A stretch of DNA of 64,000 nt from Prevotella herbatica (GTDB lineage Bacteria; Bacteroidota; Bacteroidia; Bacteroidales; Bacteroidaceae). The translations under genes and the position numbers were made by a program. Positions 1 to 8,796 of the stretch are shown in pieces (position 1 is the stretch's first letter; each line of letters starts with the position of its first letter). The stretch is from contig NZ_AP024484.1 of assembly GCF_017347605.1 (NCBI RefSeq), positions 2,308,501 through 2,372,500 on the forward strand. Direction: 5' to 3'. Below the pieces are notes generated by a model that worked only from the letters and a program-made list of their open reading frames with translations, did not search any database and was not told the DNA's origin.

Positions 1-189
1 CTTTGGAGTGAATAGTATAGTCAGTAGTATAAATAAAAAAGGCAATGCTACAATCGCTACCATAACAATCGTCACAATAGTATTGCGACGTGCCGAGTCA
101 ATGCGCAACTTGTATGCACCATACTCTTTGTTTTTTCCTTCAAAGATAATATCACACCATTCTTTGGATGTCATGTCAATTTTTCTCAT
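1..189 (-). CDS. TonB energy-transducer protein, N-terminal fragment
   Basis: The gene starts with an ATG at 189 and runs off the left edge, so only the first 63 residues are visible. The start MRKIDMTSKEWC, then FEGKNKEYGAYKLR, followed by a hydrophobic segment at about residues 38-60, is the typical N-terminus of Bacteroidota TonB proteins (a short cytoplasmic head and one inner-membrane anchor). TonB couples the proton gradient from ExbB/ExbD to outer-membrane SusC-type transporters, so it would serve receptors like those at 8.8-12.0 kb and 46.1-48.5 kb. The periplasmic C-terminal domain lies outside the window, so the family is inferred from the N-terminus alone. Confidence 0.7.
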   Translation of the reverse strand, partial: MRKIDMTSKEWCDIIFEGKNKEYGAYKLRIDSARRNTIVTIVMVAIVALPFLFILLTILFTPK

Positions 190-388
190 CCCAATATTTG
201 CCTTGTTATGATATGGCTTTTGCCTATTGTGTCAATTGCCCGATTTCAATTAATGTTATATATTTTTTATAAATGCATGCGAATATAGTTATTTTTTCAC
301 ATCAAAGAAAAAATATCGTTGTTTTTTCACTTATTTTATACGCTTTGATCTAGTTTGACTTATCTTTGTAGTCAAAATATTAAGTAAA

Positions 389-901
389 ATGGATATACAA
401 CACGCAAAACTTATAGCCGCTATGACGGAATATGATAAAGGCGACGCTATGAGAATTCAGCATTTTATGAAAGTGCATGATTATGCCGTCACAATAGGAA
501 CTTTAGAGGGGATTGGTGAAAATCTGATGTCTATTCTCGAATCTGCTGCAATATTGCATGATATCGGAATACATTTAAGCGAAAAAAAATATGGTTCATC
601 TAATGGTAAATATCAAGAGAAGGAAGGACCGGAAGAAGCTCGTAAGCTTCTTTCTTCACTAGGTGGGTATAGTAATCAACAAATTGAGAGAATATGCTAT
701 CTTATAGCTCATCATCATACGTATAATAATATTGATGGTCTTGATTATCAAATTCTAGTTGAAGCAGACTTTCTTGTAAATATATATGAAGACAATCTGT
801 CATCTCGGGCTATAGAGAATGTCAGGGCGAAAGTATTCCGCACAAAACCAGGACTAGACTTGTTAGATAATATGTATGATGTTATCAAAGAACAACCATA
901 A
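389..901 (+). CDS. HD-domain phosphohydrolase-like protein
   Basis: This 170-residue cytoplasmic protein has the HD metal-site pattern: H30 (in KVHDYA), H57-D58 (in ILHDIG), a histidine cluster at 108-110 (AHHHTY) and D127 (in VEADF). HD proteins are metal-dependent phosphohydrolases, often acting on nucleotides or nucleotide signals, but nothing here identifies the substrate. It has no signal peptide or membrane segment. A TATCTTTG box (361-368) lies 20 bp before the ATG at 389 and fits the Bacteroidota -7 element; no clear -33 element is seen. The divergent neighbour is tonB and the downstream gene encodes an OmpA lipoprotein with its own promoter, so it is probably monocistronic. Confidence 0.8.
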   Translation: MDIQHAKLIAAMTEYDKGDAMRIQHFMKVHDYAVTIGTLEGIGENLMSILESAAILHDIGIHLSEKKYGSSNGKYQEKEGPEEARKLLSSLGGYSNQQIERICYLIAHHHTYNNIDGLDYQILVEADFLVNIYEDNLSSRAIENVRAKVFRTKPGLDLLDNMYDVIKEQP

Positions 902-999
902 AGCATTTATTTTAGAGTGAAAAAGTGAGGCTAAATAGCTTTACTGTCTTAAAATAATCACTAATAATTTAAAATATTATAAAGGGAGTAAACATTTTA

Positions 1000-1028
1000 T
1001 TGTTTTATGCGTCTTATAATTATATTTG
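1000..1028 (+). promoter_or_regulatory. Bacteroidota-type promoter of the OmpA lipoprotein gene
   Basis: TTG at 1000-1002, an 18-bp spacer and TATATTTG at 1021-1028 match the TTG-N19-TAnnTTTG pattern. Transcription would begin near 1035. This excludes the longer reading-frame start at 1007 and supports the ATG at 1058. Confidence 0.65.
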
Positions 1029-1057
1029 CAACCATAATGAACTTAAAATTTATAGAT

Positions 1058-1909
1058 ATGAAGAAAAAAGTTTTGATGCTAACACTTATAGCTGGAACAT
1101 TGCTAGTAAGCAGTTGTGCAAGCAAAAAGGAGTTACTGAATTGCCAGACAGAAAACAAAGAACTGTCTTCAAATTATCAGGATTCAAAAGAGCAGCTTGC
1201 TGCAACCAAGGCTCGTGTTGCTAGCCTTGAAGATCAATTGGCACAGCAGAAAAGAGACTATGCATCTTTGCAGGGGTCTTTGGATAAGAGTTTAACTAAT
1301 GCAAACTCAAACAATATCAACATCTCAAAGCTTGTTGATCAGATAAACGAAAGCAATCGCTACATTCGTCACTTGGTTGAGGTGAAGAGCAAGAGTGATT
1401 CTCTAAACTTGGTACTAACCAACAACTTGACACGTTCTTTAAGCAAGGACGAGATGAAGGAAGTTGATGTACAGGTTCTTAAGGGTGTTGTCTACATATC
1501 ACTTGCTGACAATATGCTTTATAAGAGTGGAAGCTATGAAATTAACGACCGTGCTGCCGAAACATTGAGCAAAATTGCCAAAATCATCATGGACTATAAA
1601 GACTATGACGTATTGATTGAGGGTAACACCGATAACGTAGCAGTAAACACGATGGCTCCTAGCATGAAGAATATTCGTAACAACTGGGACCTTTCTGCAC
1701 TTCGTGCATCTAGTGTTGTTCAGTATTTGCAAGATCATTATGGTGTAGATCCAAAACGTCTCACAGCTGGTGGACGCGGTGAGTTTAATCCAATCGCTAC
1801 AAATGATACTGAAATCGGAAAGCAGCGCAATCGCCGTACTCAGATTATCATCACTCCAAAGCTAGACCAGTTTATGGACTTGATAGACAAGGCACCTGAA
1901 GAAAAATAA
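1058..1909 (+). CDS. OmpA-family outer-membrane lipoprotein
   Basis: This 283-residue protein has a lipoprotein signal: a KKK start, a hydrophobic core, and the lipobox VSSC with Cys20 as the lipidated residue. Residues about 30-130 are polar and helix-rich (many Q, E, K, S), probably a coiled-coil spacer. The C-terminal part, about 155-275, is an OmpA/MotB-like peptidoglycan-binding domain (IEGNTDNVAVNT, then LSALRASSVVQYL, RGEFNPIA and KQRNRRTQI). Such proteins tether the outer membrane to peptidoglycan. The ATG at 1058 is chosen over upstream options because it begins the signal peptide and lies downstream of the promoter. Terminator-like hairpins follow. Confidence 0.85.
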   Translation: MKKKVLMLTLIAGTLLVSSCASKKELLNCQTENKELSSNYQDSKEQLAATKARVASLEDQLAQQKRDYASLQGSLDKSLTNANSNNINISKLVDQINESNRYIRHLVEVKSKSDSLNLVLTNNLTRSLSKDEMKEVDVQVLKGVVYISLADNMLYKSGSYEINDRAAETLSKIAKIIMDYKDYDVLIEGNTDNVAVNTMAPSMKNIRNNWDLSALRASSVVQYLQDHYGVDPKRLTAGGRGEFNPIATNDTEIGKQRNRRTQIIITPKLDQFMDLIDKAPEEK

Positions 1910-1938
1910 AGAATATTAAAAGGTAAAAAGGTTATATT

Positions 1939-1982
1939 AATGGCGTGGGACTCAATAACAATGAGTTCTGCGCTATTTTTTT
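1939..1982 (+). terminator. Rho-independent terminator after the OmpA gene
   Basis: A stem of about 16 bp that includes G-U pairs (AATGGCG side with CGCTATT, inner ACTCA/TGAGT, loop about 7 nt) is followed by a run of T at 1976-1982. Confidence 0.7.
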
Positions 1983-2013
1983 GTTTTCATTGCTTGGATA
2001 GCATATTTAATGT

Positions 2014-2050
2014 AAAAGCTATCAATTAACAACAATTCGATAGCTTTTTT
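2014..2050 (+). terminator. Second hairpin with T-run before icd
   Basis: AAAAGCTATC (2014-2023) pairs with GATAGCTTTT (2039-2048) across a 15-nt loop and is followed by T's. It may be a backup terminator. It ends only 22 bp before the likely -7 box of icd, so a role near that promoter is also possible. Confidence 0.55.
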
Positions 2051-2112
2051 CGTTAATGTGAAATCTTTTTTCTACATTTGCAAACACTATTGATAATTTA
2101 AGTATAGCTTTT

Positions 2113-3327
2113 ATGGAAAAGATTAAAATGACCACACCATTAGTGGAAATGGACGGTGACGAGATGACACGTATTCTTTGGAAGATGATCAAGGATGAAC
2201 TGATTCTTCCTTTTGTCGACTTGAAGTCTGAATACTACGATCTCGGTCTGCCCAACCGTGATAAGACTAATGATAAAGTAACAATAGATTCAGCTAATGC
2301 CGCACGCAAATATGGTGTGGCCGTGAAATGTGCAACAATAACTCCTAATGCTCAGCGAATGGATGAATATCATCTGCATAAGATGTGGAAAAGTCCTAAC
2401 GGTACGATACGAAGTATTATGGACGGAACTGTATTCAGAGCTCCTATAACAATACCTTCAATTCGTCCAGTTGTGAAGAATTGGGAACAACCGATAACTA
2501 TCGCTCGTCATGCTTATGGTGATGTTTACAAGAGCGTGGAGATTCGTGCTGATGAACCAGGAGTGGCAAAACTTGTGTTTGAAGGCAAAAGTGGAAAGAA
2601 GCAGGAGGTAGAAATTCATAACTTTGACGGTGCTGGAGTTATTCAGGGAATGCACAACACTGATAAGAGTATAACATCTTTTGCTCATAGTTGTTTTAAA
2701 TTTGCGATAGACACAAAACAAGACCTGTGGTTTGCTACAAAGGATACTATTAGTAAAACTTATGATGCGCAGTTCCGACAGATCTTTGAAGAAGTGTATG
2801 AGAAAGATTATAAACAGGAGTTTGAAAAACTAGGAATTGAATATTTCTACACTCTAATCGACGATGCTGTTGCACGAGTAATCCGCAGTAAGGGCGGATT
2901 TATATGGGCATGTAAGAACTATGATGGTGACGTAATGAGCGACATGCTATCAACGGCGTTTGGTTCACTTGCAATGATGACATCTGTATTAGTTTCTCCT
3001 GATGGTAAGTATGAATATGAGGCTGCTCACGGAACAGTTACAAGGCACTATTATAAATATCTGAAAGGTGAAGAGACAAGTACAAATCCTATGGCAACGA
3101 TATTCGCATGGAGTGGTGCGCTTAGGAAACGAGGTGAACTTGATAATATAAAAGAATTGGTTGAGTTTGGTGACAAGCTCGAACAGGCATGCCTTGACAC
3201 ACTTAATTCTGGAATAGCAACAAAAGACTTAGTAAATCTTATGGAAGGTGTTGAGGCAAAACAAGCCAACAGTGATGAGTTTATTGCTGCTATAAGAAAG
3301 AACTTGGAGGTTAGTCTTAGTAAATAA
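2113..3327 (+). CDS. icd: NADP-dependent isocitrate dehydrogenase
   Basis: This 404-residue protein is of the eukaryote-like (homodimeric, about 400 aa) class of NADP isocitrate dehydrogenase. Recognisable segments include [11 protein letters not shown] at residues 12-22, KCATITPNA in the substrate-binding region, [14 protein letters not shown], and [13 protein letters not shown] with NPMATIFAW near the cofactor site. It oxidatively decarboxylates isocitrate to 2-oxoglutarate in the cytoplasm and supplies NADPH and the glutamate precursor. It is full length. TACATTTG at 2073-2080 is a likely -7 element. It is convergent with the beta-glucan operon, and a shared hairpin lies between the two. 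Confidence 0.95.
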   Translation: MEKIKMTTPLVEMDGDEMTRILWKMIKDELILPFVDLKSEYYDLGLPNRDKTNDKVTIDSANAARKYGVAVKCATITPNAQRMDEYHLHKMWKSPNGTIRSIMDGTVFRAPITIPSIRPVVKNWEQPITIARHAYGDVYKSVEIRADEPGVAKLVFEGKSGKKQEVEIHNFDGAGVIQGMHNTDKSITSFAHSCFKFAIDTKQDLWFATKDTISKTYDAQFRQIFEEVYEKDYKQEFEKLGIEYFYTLIDDAVARVIRSKGGFIWACKNYDGDVMSDMLSTAFGSLAMMTSVLVSPDGKYEYEAAHGTVTRHYYKYLKGEETSTNPMATIFAWSGALRKRGELDNIKELVEFGDKLEQACLDTLNSGIATKDLVNLMEGVEAKQANSDEFIAAIRKNLEVSLSK

Positions 3328-3360
3328 TATTAAATAGCTCTTTGACTATAGAATTTATAT

Positions 3361-3397
3361 AAAAAGTCCGTTGTAGCATTTTTTGCTACAGCGGACT
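3361..3397. terminator. Bidirectional terminator between icd and the GH3 gene
   Basis: AGTCCGTTGTAGCA (from 3365) pairs with TGCTACAGCGGACT (to 3397), with one G-U pair. The A-run at 3361-3365 gives a T-run on the minus strand, so it can end the beta-glucan operon. On the plus strand the following T-run is weak. Confidence 0.65.
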
Positions 3398-3451
3398 AAT
3401 TCTTTATTCCTGAAAATAATTTGTTAATCTTGAATCATTACTTTATAAGTT

Positions 3452-5779
3452 CTATTTATTAGCCGAGTCCCATTTGTAAGTGGCATCACATGTGATCTTT
3501 GCCGTTAGATTGTCTATCATAAGATTAAAATCTCCCTCTTCAAGAATCCATTTGCCATCATATCCAACAAATGCCAAATCATTTGCAGAAAGACTTATTG
3601 TTACGGTTTTAGTTTCTCCTGGTTGCAGTTCCACTTTTTCAAAGCCACGTAGTCTACGTCCGTCTGGAGTCATAGAGGCAATGAGATCTGAACTGTAAAG
3701 AAGAACACTTTCTTTTCCCAATTTATCACCAATATTCGTCACATCAACAGAAACATCAATGGTGTCATCTTTCAAGAAATGTGTTTTGTTGATTCGCAAG
3801 TTACTATATTTATACTCAGTATAACTTTTCCCATATCCAAATGGCCATTGTTGAGTTATCTTAGCATTATAATCATAAGCACCCTCCATTGTTGCAACTT
3901 CCTGACTTTTCTTGAAATCATAATTAGCAAGTGAATTTATTTCACTAGGATATGTGTATGGAAGTTTTCCTGAAAAATTACGTTCTCCAGACAATAAATT
4001 TACTAAAGCATCAGCCCCATAATTTCCCGGAAGCATTATATCTACAACACCATCTGCTAATGGTACTATATCAGAGATGATACGAGGGCGACCTTCATTG
4101 AGAATAAGAAGTATAGGTTTGCCAGTCTCTGCAAGCTTTTTTACAAGATTTCTTTGATTCAAAGATAATGTTAAATCTGTGAGATTACCTGGAGTCTCCG
4201 TATATGAATTTTCACCTAAGCAAGCCACTATTACATCCGCAGATGCTGCTGCATTAACTACAGTTTCAAAATCAGACACGTTCTCGTCGTAATATTTTCC
4301 TTGTTCGTTATAAGTTACTCCTTGGCAAAGTTTTACATTTTCCTTTCCATATTTATTGCAGAAAGCCTCATATATAGTATTGTATTTTCCTGCAAACTTA
4401 TCCGTTAGATTTCCTTGCCATGTATAACTCCAACCACCATCAAGACAGCGCATTTGATTGGCGTTGGGACCGGTCAATAGTATTCTCTGTCCTTTTTTCA
4501 ATGGGAGTATAGATTTATCATTTTTTAGAAGGACTATACTTTCTGTTGCTCCTTCTAAACTCAGGTTGGCAAATTCGCTACCTCCAAATTTAGGATAATC
4601 ACAGAGCTTTTGTGTTGGATGATCAAATAATCCTAAACGATACTTCATACGAAGTATGCGTTTTACAGCATCATTAATTCTATCAATAGAAATACTACCA
4701 TCTAAAACTAATTCTTTCAGGCTATCACATGTGGTAGGATCGTATGGTTCCATTATCATGTCAATACCAGCGTTTATGGCAATTCGCAATGCGTCTTTTT
4801 TATCTTTAGCAACCATTTCGCGCGTATATAAATTATTTATATCTGCCCAATCAGTAACAAGGACTCCATCCCAACCAGTTTGATCTTTTAACCATGTAGT
4901 AAGTAATTCATGATTTGCATGAACAGGCATTCCGTTTACAGATCCTGAATTAACCATTATTGAAAGTGCTCCACTATTGATTCCTGAAAGAAATGGTGCG
5001 AAAAATTTTTCACGCAAGTCTGCTGGAGAAATATATGCTGGTGTTCTATCTTTTCCTGTCCAAGGAACGCTATATCCCAAATAATGTTTAAGAGATACCG
5101 CAATATGGTGATTGTCTATATTATTAGGATTATTTCCTTGAAATCCTAAAACCATAGCCTTAGCCATTTCTGCATTCATGAAACAGTCCTCACCAAAATT
5201 TTCCCATATTCTCGGCCAACGAGGATCACGTCCTAAGTCAACAGTAGGGCTATAACTCCATGGAATACTTATCGCACGTGTTTCATAAGCTGTAGCTTCT
5301 GCGCAGCGACGTGCCAGATCTCTATTGAATGTGGCTGCTACATTAATGTTTTGTGGAAAAAGAGTTCCATCTTGCGTATATGTAGAGCCATGATTCTGAT
5401 CTAGTCCATAAATACATGGTATACCTATACGTTTAATCGATATTTTCTGAATGTCAGACAAATACTTTTCCCAAAGCTTCGCTGTCGGAGCTATTGTATT
5501 TGGGGCATTCAGAATTGATCCAATCTTATAGCGATTGAATATGCTGTCAGCCTTTTGTAAGTCAATATGGAATACTCCGTTTTTATCATTACTACCCAAA
5601 AGGTCAACAACTACTTCCATCATTTGTCCTACCTTTTCGTCGATAGTCATCTTATTGAGTGTGTTGTTGACTTTTTGTTCTATTTTCACATCTTCTTTTA
5701 TTACCGGTACGGCTGCTTGTATTTTACAAGCAGCCATTAAAATAACCGGTAGTATTATTAATTTATTCTTAAAGAACAT
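3452..5779 (-). CDS. GH3 beta-glucosidase, periplasmic (beta-glucan locus)
   Basis: This 775-residue protein is exported: it has a hydrophobic N-terminal segment with an AAC-K site that could be a weak lipobox or be cut after IQA. The GH3 barrel carries SPTVDLGRDPRWPR, K231-H232 and the nucleophile Asp310 in VTDWADI. The alpha/beta sandwich follows (about 400-600), then a C-terminal fibronectin-III-like domain (about 670-760). GH3 enzymes of this layout release glucose from the non-reducing end of beta-gluco-oligosaccharides. It is the last gene of the operon, 22 bp after the glycan-binding lipoprotein gene, and would finish oligosaccharides made by GH16 and imported by SusCD. Linkage preference (beta-1,3 or beta-1,4) cannot be read from sequence. 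Confidence 0.92.
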   Translation of the reverse strand: MFFKNKLIILPVILMAACKIQAAVPVIKEDVKIEQKVNNTLNKMTIDEKVGQMMEVVVDLLGSNDKNGVFHIDLQKADSIFNRYKIGSILNAPNTIAPTAKLWEKYLSDIQKISIKRIGIPCIYGLDQNHGSTYTQDGTLFPQNINVAATFNRDLARRCAEATAYETRAISIPWSYSPTVDLGRDPRWPRIWENFGEDCFMNAEMAKAMVLGFQGNNPNNIDNHHIAVSLKHYLGYSVPWTGKDRTPAYISPADLREKFFAPFLSGINSGALSIMVNSGSVNGMPVHANHELLTTWLKDQTGWDGVLVTDWADINNLYTREMVAKDKKDALRIAINAGIDMIMEPYDPTTCDSLKELVLDGSISIDRINDAVKRILRMKYRLGLFDHPTQKLCDYPKFGGSEFANLSLEGATESIVLLKNDKSILPLKKGQRILLTGPNANQMRCLDGGWSYTWQGNLTDKFAGKYNTIYEAFCNKYGKENVKLCQGVTYNEQGKYYDENVSDFETVVNAAASADVIVACLGENSYTETPGNLTDLTLSLNQRNLVKKLAETGKPILLILNEGRPRIISDIVPLADGVVDIMLPGNYGADALVNLLSGERNFSGKLPYTYPSEINSLANYDFKKSQEVATMEGAYDYNAKITQQWPFGYGKSYTEYKYSNLRINKTHFLKDDTIDVSVDVTNIGDKLGKESVLLYSSDLIASMTPDGRRLRGFEKVELQPGETKTVTISLSANDLAFVGYDGKWILEEGDFNLMIDNLTAKITCDATYKWDSANK

Positions 5780-5801
5780 ATTTACTTCTATGTGTATATG
5801 T

Positions 5802-7049
5802 TTATTCTACAGTAACTCGATCTACATAAAATCCATGACCTCCGATAGCTAAAGCTCCTTGATTCATGATAAGGTTGCGGTCGTTATCGTTAAGTACAAA
5901 TTCCCAAACACCGTCTGCAGCGATATCTTTCTTTGTACCTACAGATAATATGGTCCAACTCGGAGTCATAAGTTGTATTTGATGATAAGAATCGCTAGAT
6001 TTAAGCGAGTAGTAAACTCTGACGTGTGCACCAACCTTTACATTTTCAAACATAGAAGATACTGTACTTTGGAAAATTTTGTTTGGATCTCCATCAGGAA
6101 GCTCCCATGAAACATAACTGTGTCCTTCCCATAAAGTCTTTTCTGATGTAACTGTAAGTTTACCAGTAGCAACAAAGGCCTTGTCTACATAGAACATTAC
6201 GTCATCACCGGCTTTTGTCTTTGCTGTCATTACATAATCTCCTGCTTCTAAATCTGGACATGTAAATGTTAAAGATGTAGCTGTCTGCGCTACAAACTCT
6301 GTAATAGTATTACCGTTTATAGTGATAGAAGCTATATTCTCCATATTGATACCATTAATCGTTACTGGAGCCTTAGCGCTTGAACGTATTGCTGCATCAA
6401 CAACCATAGTCTGTTTGTTAATCGCAATTTTATCAGCACCATACATCTTTCCGTCAGAAGTTACCATTGTTACCCGATAGCTACCATCGGCAAGAGTTGT
6501 TGGAACAGTGTAATTTAATGAATTTCCATCAGCTGCAGGTTGTGCGTCAATCGTAACACCACCAATGATAAGACTTTTTACGTTGGTGAGCTTTCCACCG
6601 AAAAGAGTTGCATTACCTCCAGAAGCGACGATACGTTCTACCCCAACAGTAGATGTATATGGATCGCTGTCCAATGGTTTAACCTTTACCAACCCCTCAC
6701 GGAATGTAGACTTTCCCTCAACTGTGGTTGCAATGACTTTAACGTCATAAGTTCCTGCGAGAAGAGTTGTGTCTATTGCTGTACCTGTGTGAGATTCCTG
6801 ACCGTCAAAGTTCCACGTAACTGTAGTGAACTCGGCAGGCGTTACTGTAACTGTCATTGAGAAACTTCCGTCACGATTGAATTCTGAAATTACTGGAAGT
6901 TCTCCATTAACCCTGTTTGCAAATACTGGATCCAAAATGTGCGGATTATCATTTGATGTAGCTGTGGCAAACGGATCATTGTCACTGCAAGAAGTAACGG
7001 TAACCGCCATTGTGAGAACTGCCAACAACATAAAATATATCTTTTTCAT
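5802..7049 (-). CDS. Surface glycan-binding lipoprotein with PKD-like and IPT-like domains
   Basis: This 415-residue protein begins with a lipoprotein signal (lipobox VTSC, Cys21) followed by SDNDP, an acidic stretch of the kind that sends Bacteroidota lipoproteins to the cell surface. Residues about 60-125 resemble a PKD-like sandwich (VTWNFDGQ, AGTYDVKVIATT). About 130-290 contain two IPT/TIG-like repeats (GVERIVASGGNATLFGG; APVTINGINMENIASITING). The C-terminal 120 residues are an all-beta region rich in W, Y and H, plausibly the glycan-binding face. Its position between susD and GH3 is that of the second surface glycan-binding protein in known beta-glucan loci. These proteins diverge fast, so the call rests on architecture and context. 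Confidence 0.8.
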   Translation of the reverse strand: MKKIYFMLLAVLTMAVTVTSCSDNDPFATATSNDNPHILDPVFANRVNGELPVISEFNRDGSFSMTVTVTPAEFTTVTWNFDGQESHTGTAIDTTLLAGTYDVKVIATTVEGKSTFREGLVKVKPLDSDPYTSTVGVERIVASGGNATLFGGKLTNVKSLIIGGVTIDAQPAADGNSLNYTVPTTLADGSYRVTMVTSDGKMYGADKIAINKQTMVVDAAIRSSAKAPVTINGINMENIASITINGNTITEFVAQTATSLTFTCPDLEAGDYVMTAKTKAGDDVMFYVDKAFVATGKLTVTSEKTLWEGHSYVSWELPDGDPNKIFQSTVSSMFENVKVGAHVRVYYSLKSSDSYHQIQLMTPSWTILSVGTKKDIAADGVWEFVLNDNDRNLIMNQGALAIGGHGFYVDRVTVE

Positions 7050-7085
7050 ATTATTCTAAATTTTAATATGTCGTTTAATTTACTA

Positions 7086-8759
7086 TTACTTTACATCCCA
7101 CCATACATGGGTATGCCAATCATCTTTTCCTCCCATTTGTTGCAATGCGTCATCATAGCCTTGCTTGTTATAAGAAGATTCAAGAACAGGATAACAAAGA
7201 CGAACAGGTATGTCATCACCACCGGTCAAGTACTGTCCGAATCCATAGTCTTTTGGCGATTTCATAATAGGATAGCCTGAACGACGTACGTTTGCCCAAC
7301 ATTCAGCTGGATTAGTAAAGTGCAAAATCCAAGCTTGGGTATTTATAGCTGCCTTAGCCTGTTCCTCAGTATGGCCGATACCGTTGTTGGAAATGTATGT
7401 GTTAAAGTCTGCGTCAGAAATTTTGTCACATCCATAATTATCTGAAAGAAAGTCCATTGCTGCGCGCACGCCTTTTGTGTATAGTTCTGTAACAGTTCCT
7501 TTATTGCTTATCCATCCTTTCAATGTAGCCTCTGCTAAAAGAAAATCTACTTCTGCTGAAGTAATTACGACGCCAGGATTGTCGCTTTTTAAAAAGTTAT
7601 TGGCTAGTTTAGGCTCAACCTCACGGGCCACATTAGGATCTACATCCGGATTATTCTTTGCTATCTCTGTTAACTTGTCACTCTTGAATCCTGTAGGCCA
7701 AGGCTCCCAAGAAAAAGCACCTGGAACATTAGGCGTAAACTTGTTATTACTCTTAACCTCATCGGTTATATCAATGCGGCCTTCTGTTCCAGTAGAACTC
7801 ATCAACTTGTCATAATAGCAGCGTGACATCATAAATGTCCTTGGGTCGTTGTTATCGTTTAACTGATTGAAAAGAGTAGAGCAAATGTAGCTAGGATTAT
7901 TTGTTGGATCATTACCGAAAAGCAGTTTTGAAAGTGCATTTCCACGGTAATCAGAATAGCTTTCCTGACCAAAACTGAATGCGATAGACATATAATTTAT
8001 TAATGCGTCATCGGCAGAATTTTCTATAATACCACCATCAGCATTAAGAGCTTTGATAAATTCAGTCTTAGCCTTATCAGGTTCTACATCAGAAATTCTC
8101 ATAGCAAAGCGTAGTCGAAGAGAGTTAGCTAGCTTTTTCCATTTTGTAACATCACCTTTGTATATGACATCACCGCTAATCTTGTCACCAGCTGCATTAA
8201 GCATTGTTGTAGCAGAGTCAAGCTGTTGAAAGAAGTCAGCATAGATATCTTTTTGTAAGTCAAATTTTGGATTTGTTATTCCGTTATAGAATCCAAGCCC
8301 TGCCTCTGAATATGGTACATTTCCATAAGTATCTGTTATTACAGACATAAGGTAAACACGATACACGCGCATTGCTGCGTTTATATTTGACTTGGCTGCA
8401 TTGCCGTTAGTACGTATCTCACCATCGGTAAGATTCTTTATTGCATTAGGATATAGAGTCGTCCACATGCGGCTCATTTCCTGATTATCAATGGTATGTC
8501 GTCCTCCATAGTTTGTGGTGTTCCAACATCCCATCAACTGCTGTGAGAAAGCATAGAAATAGTTACGATATATTTCAACCATGCTCAGGTCGCCATAAGT
8601 TTGCAATTCGGCAGTTGTTAGCTGTGCGTTAGGATCTATTGTAGCAGCCTTTGACGGGTCTGTATTCATGTCATTCATGTAGTTGTCACTACAAGAAATG
8701 GTGATAAGCGGAGCTACAGAAGCCAATAATATTATTAAATATGATTTATATTTTTTCAT
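7086..8759 (-). CDS. SusD/RagB-family glycan-binding lipoprotein
   Basis: This 557-residue lipoprotein has the lipobox TISC at residues 20-23 and then SDNYMNDMNTDP. The N-terminal TPR-type helices (YRNYFYAFSQQLMG; AAMRVYRVYLMSVITDTYGNVPYSEA) and the later segment EVDFLLAEATLKG are typical of the SusD-like group in which the protein starts with a 'D-x-N-x-(D/N)-P' stretch. It forms the lid of the SusC channel and binds oligosaccharides at the cell surface. It lies 37 bp downstream of susC in the same operon, as expected for a pair whose products form one complex. Confidence 0.93.
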   Translation of the reverse strand: MKKYKSYLIILLASVAPLITISCSDNYMNDMNTDPSKAATIDPNAQLTTAELQTYGDLSMVEIYRNYFYAFSQQLMGCWNTTNYGGRHTIDNQEMSRMWTTLYPNAIKNLTDGEIRTNGNAAKSNINAAMRVYRVYLMSVITDTYGNVPYSEAGLGFYNGITNPKFDLQKDIYADFFQQLDSATTMLNAAGDKISGDVIYKGDVTKWKKLANSLRLRFAMRISDVEPDKAKTEFIKALNADGGIIENSADDALINYMSIAFSFGQESYSDYRGNALSKLLFGNDPTNNPSYICSTLFNQLNDNNDPRTFMMSRCYYDKLMSSTGTEGRIDITDEVKSNNKFTPNVPGAFSWEPWPTGFKSDKLTEIAKNNPDVDPNVAREVEPKLANNFLKSDNPGVVITSAEVDFLLAEATLKGWISNKGTVTELYTKGVRAAMDFLSDNYGCDKISDADFNTYISNNGIGHTEEQAKAAINTQAWILHFTNPAECWANVRRSGYPIMKSPKDYGFGQYLTGGDDIPVRLCYPVLESSYNKQGYDDALQQMGGKDDWHTHVWWDVK

Positions 8760-8796
8760 TTTTAAATCTCCTTTATGTTATAAAAGAACTATTGTA

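Noticed and set aside
1000..1224. Plus-strand 74-codon frame overlapping the OmpA gene
   Set aside because: It lies in another frame of the lipoprotein gene and starts in its promoter; the OmpA frame has a clear signal and domain.
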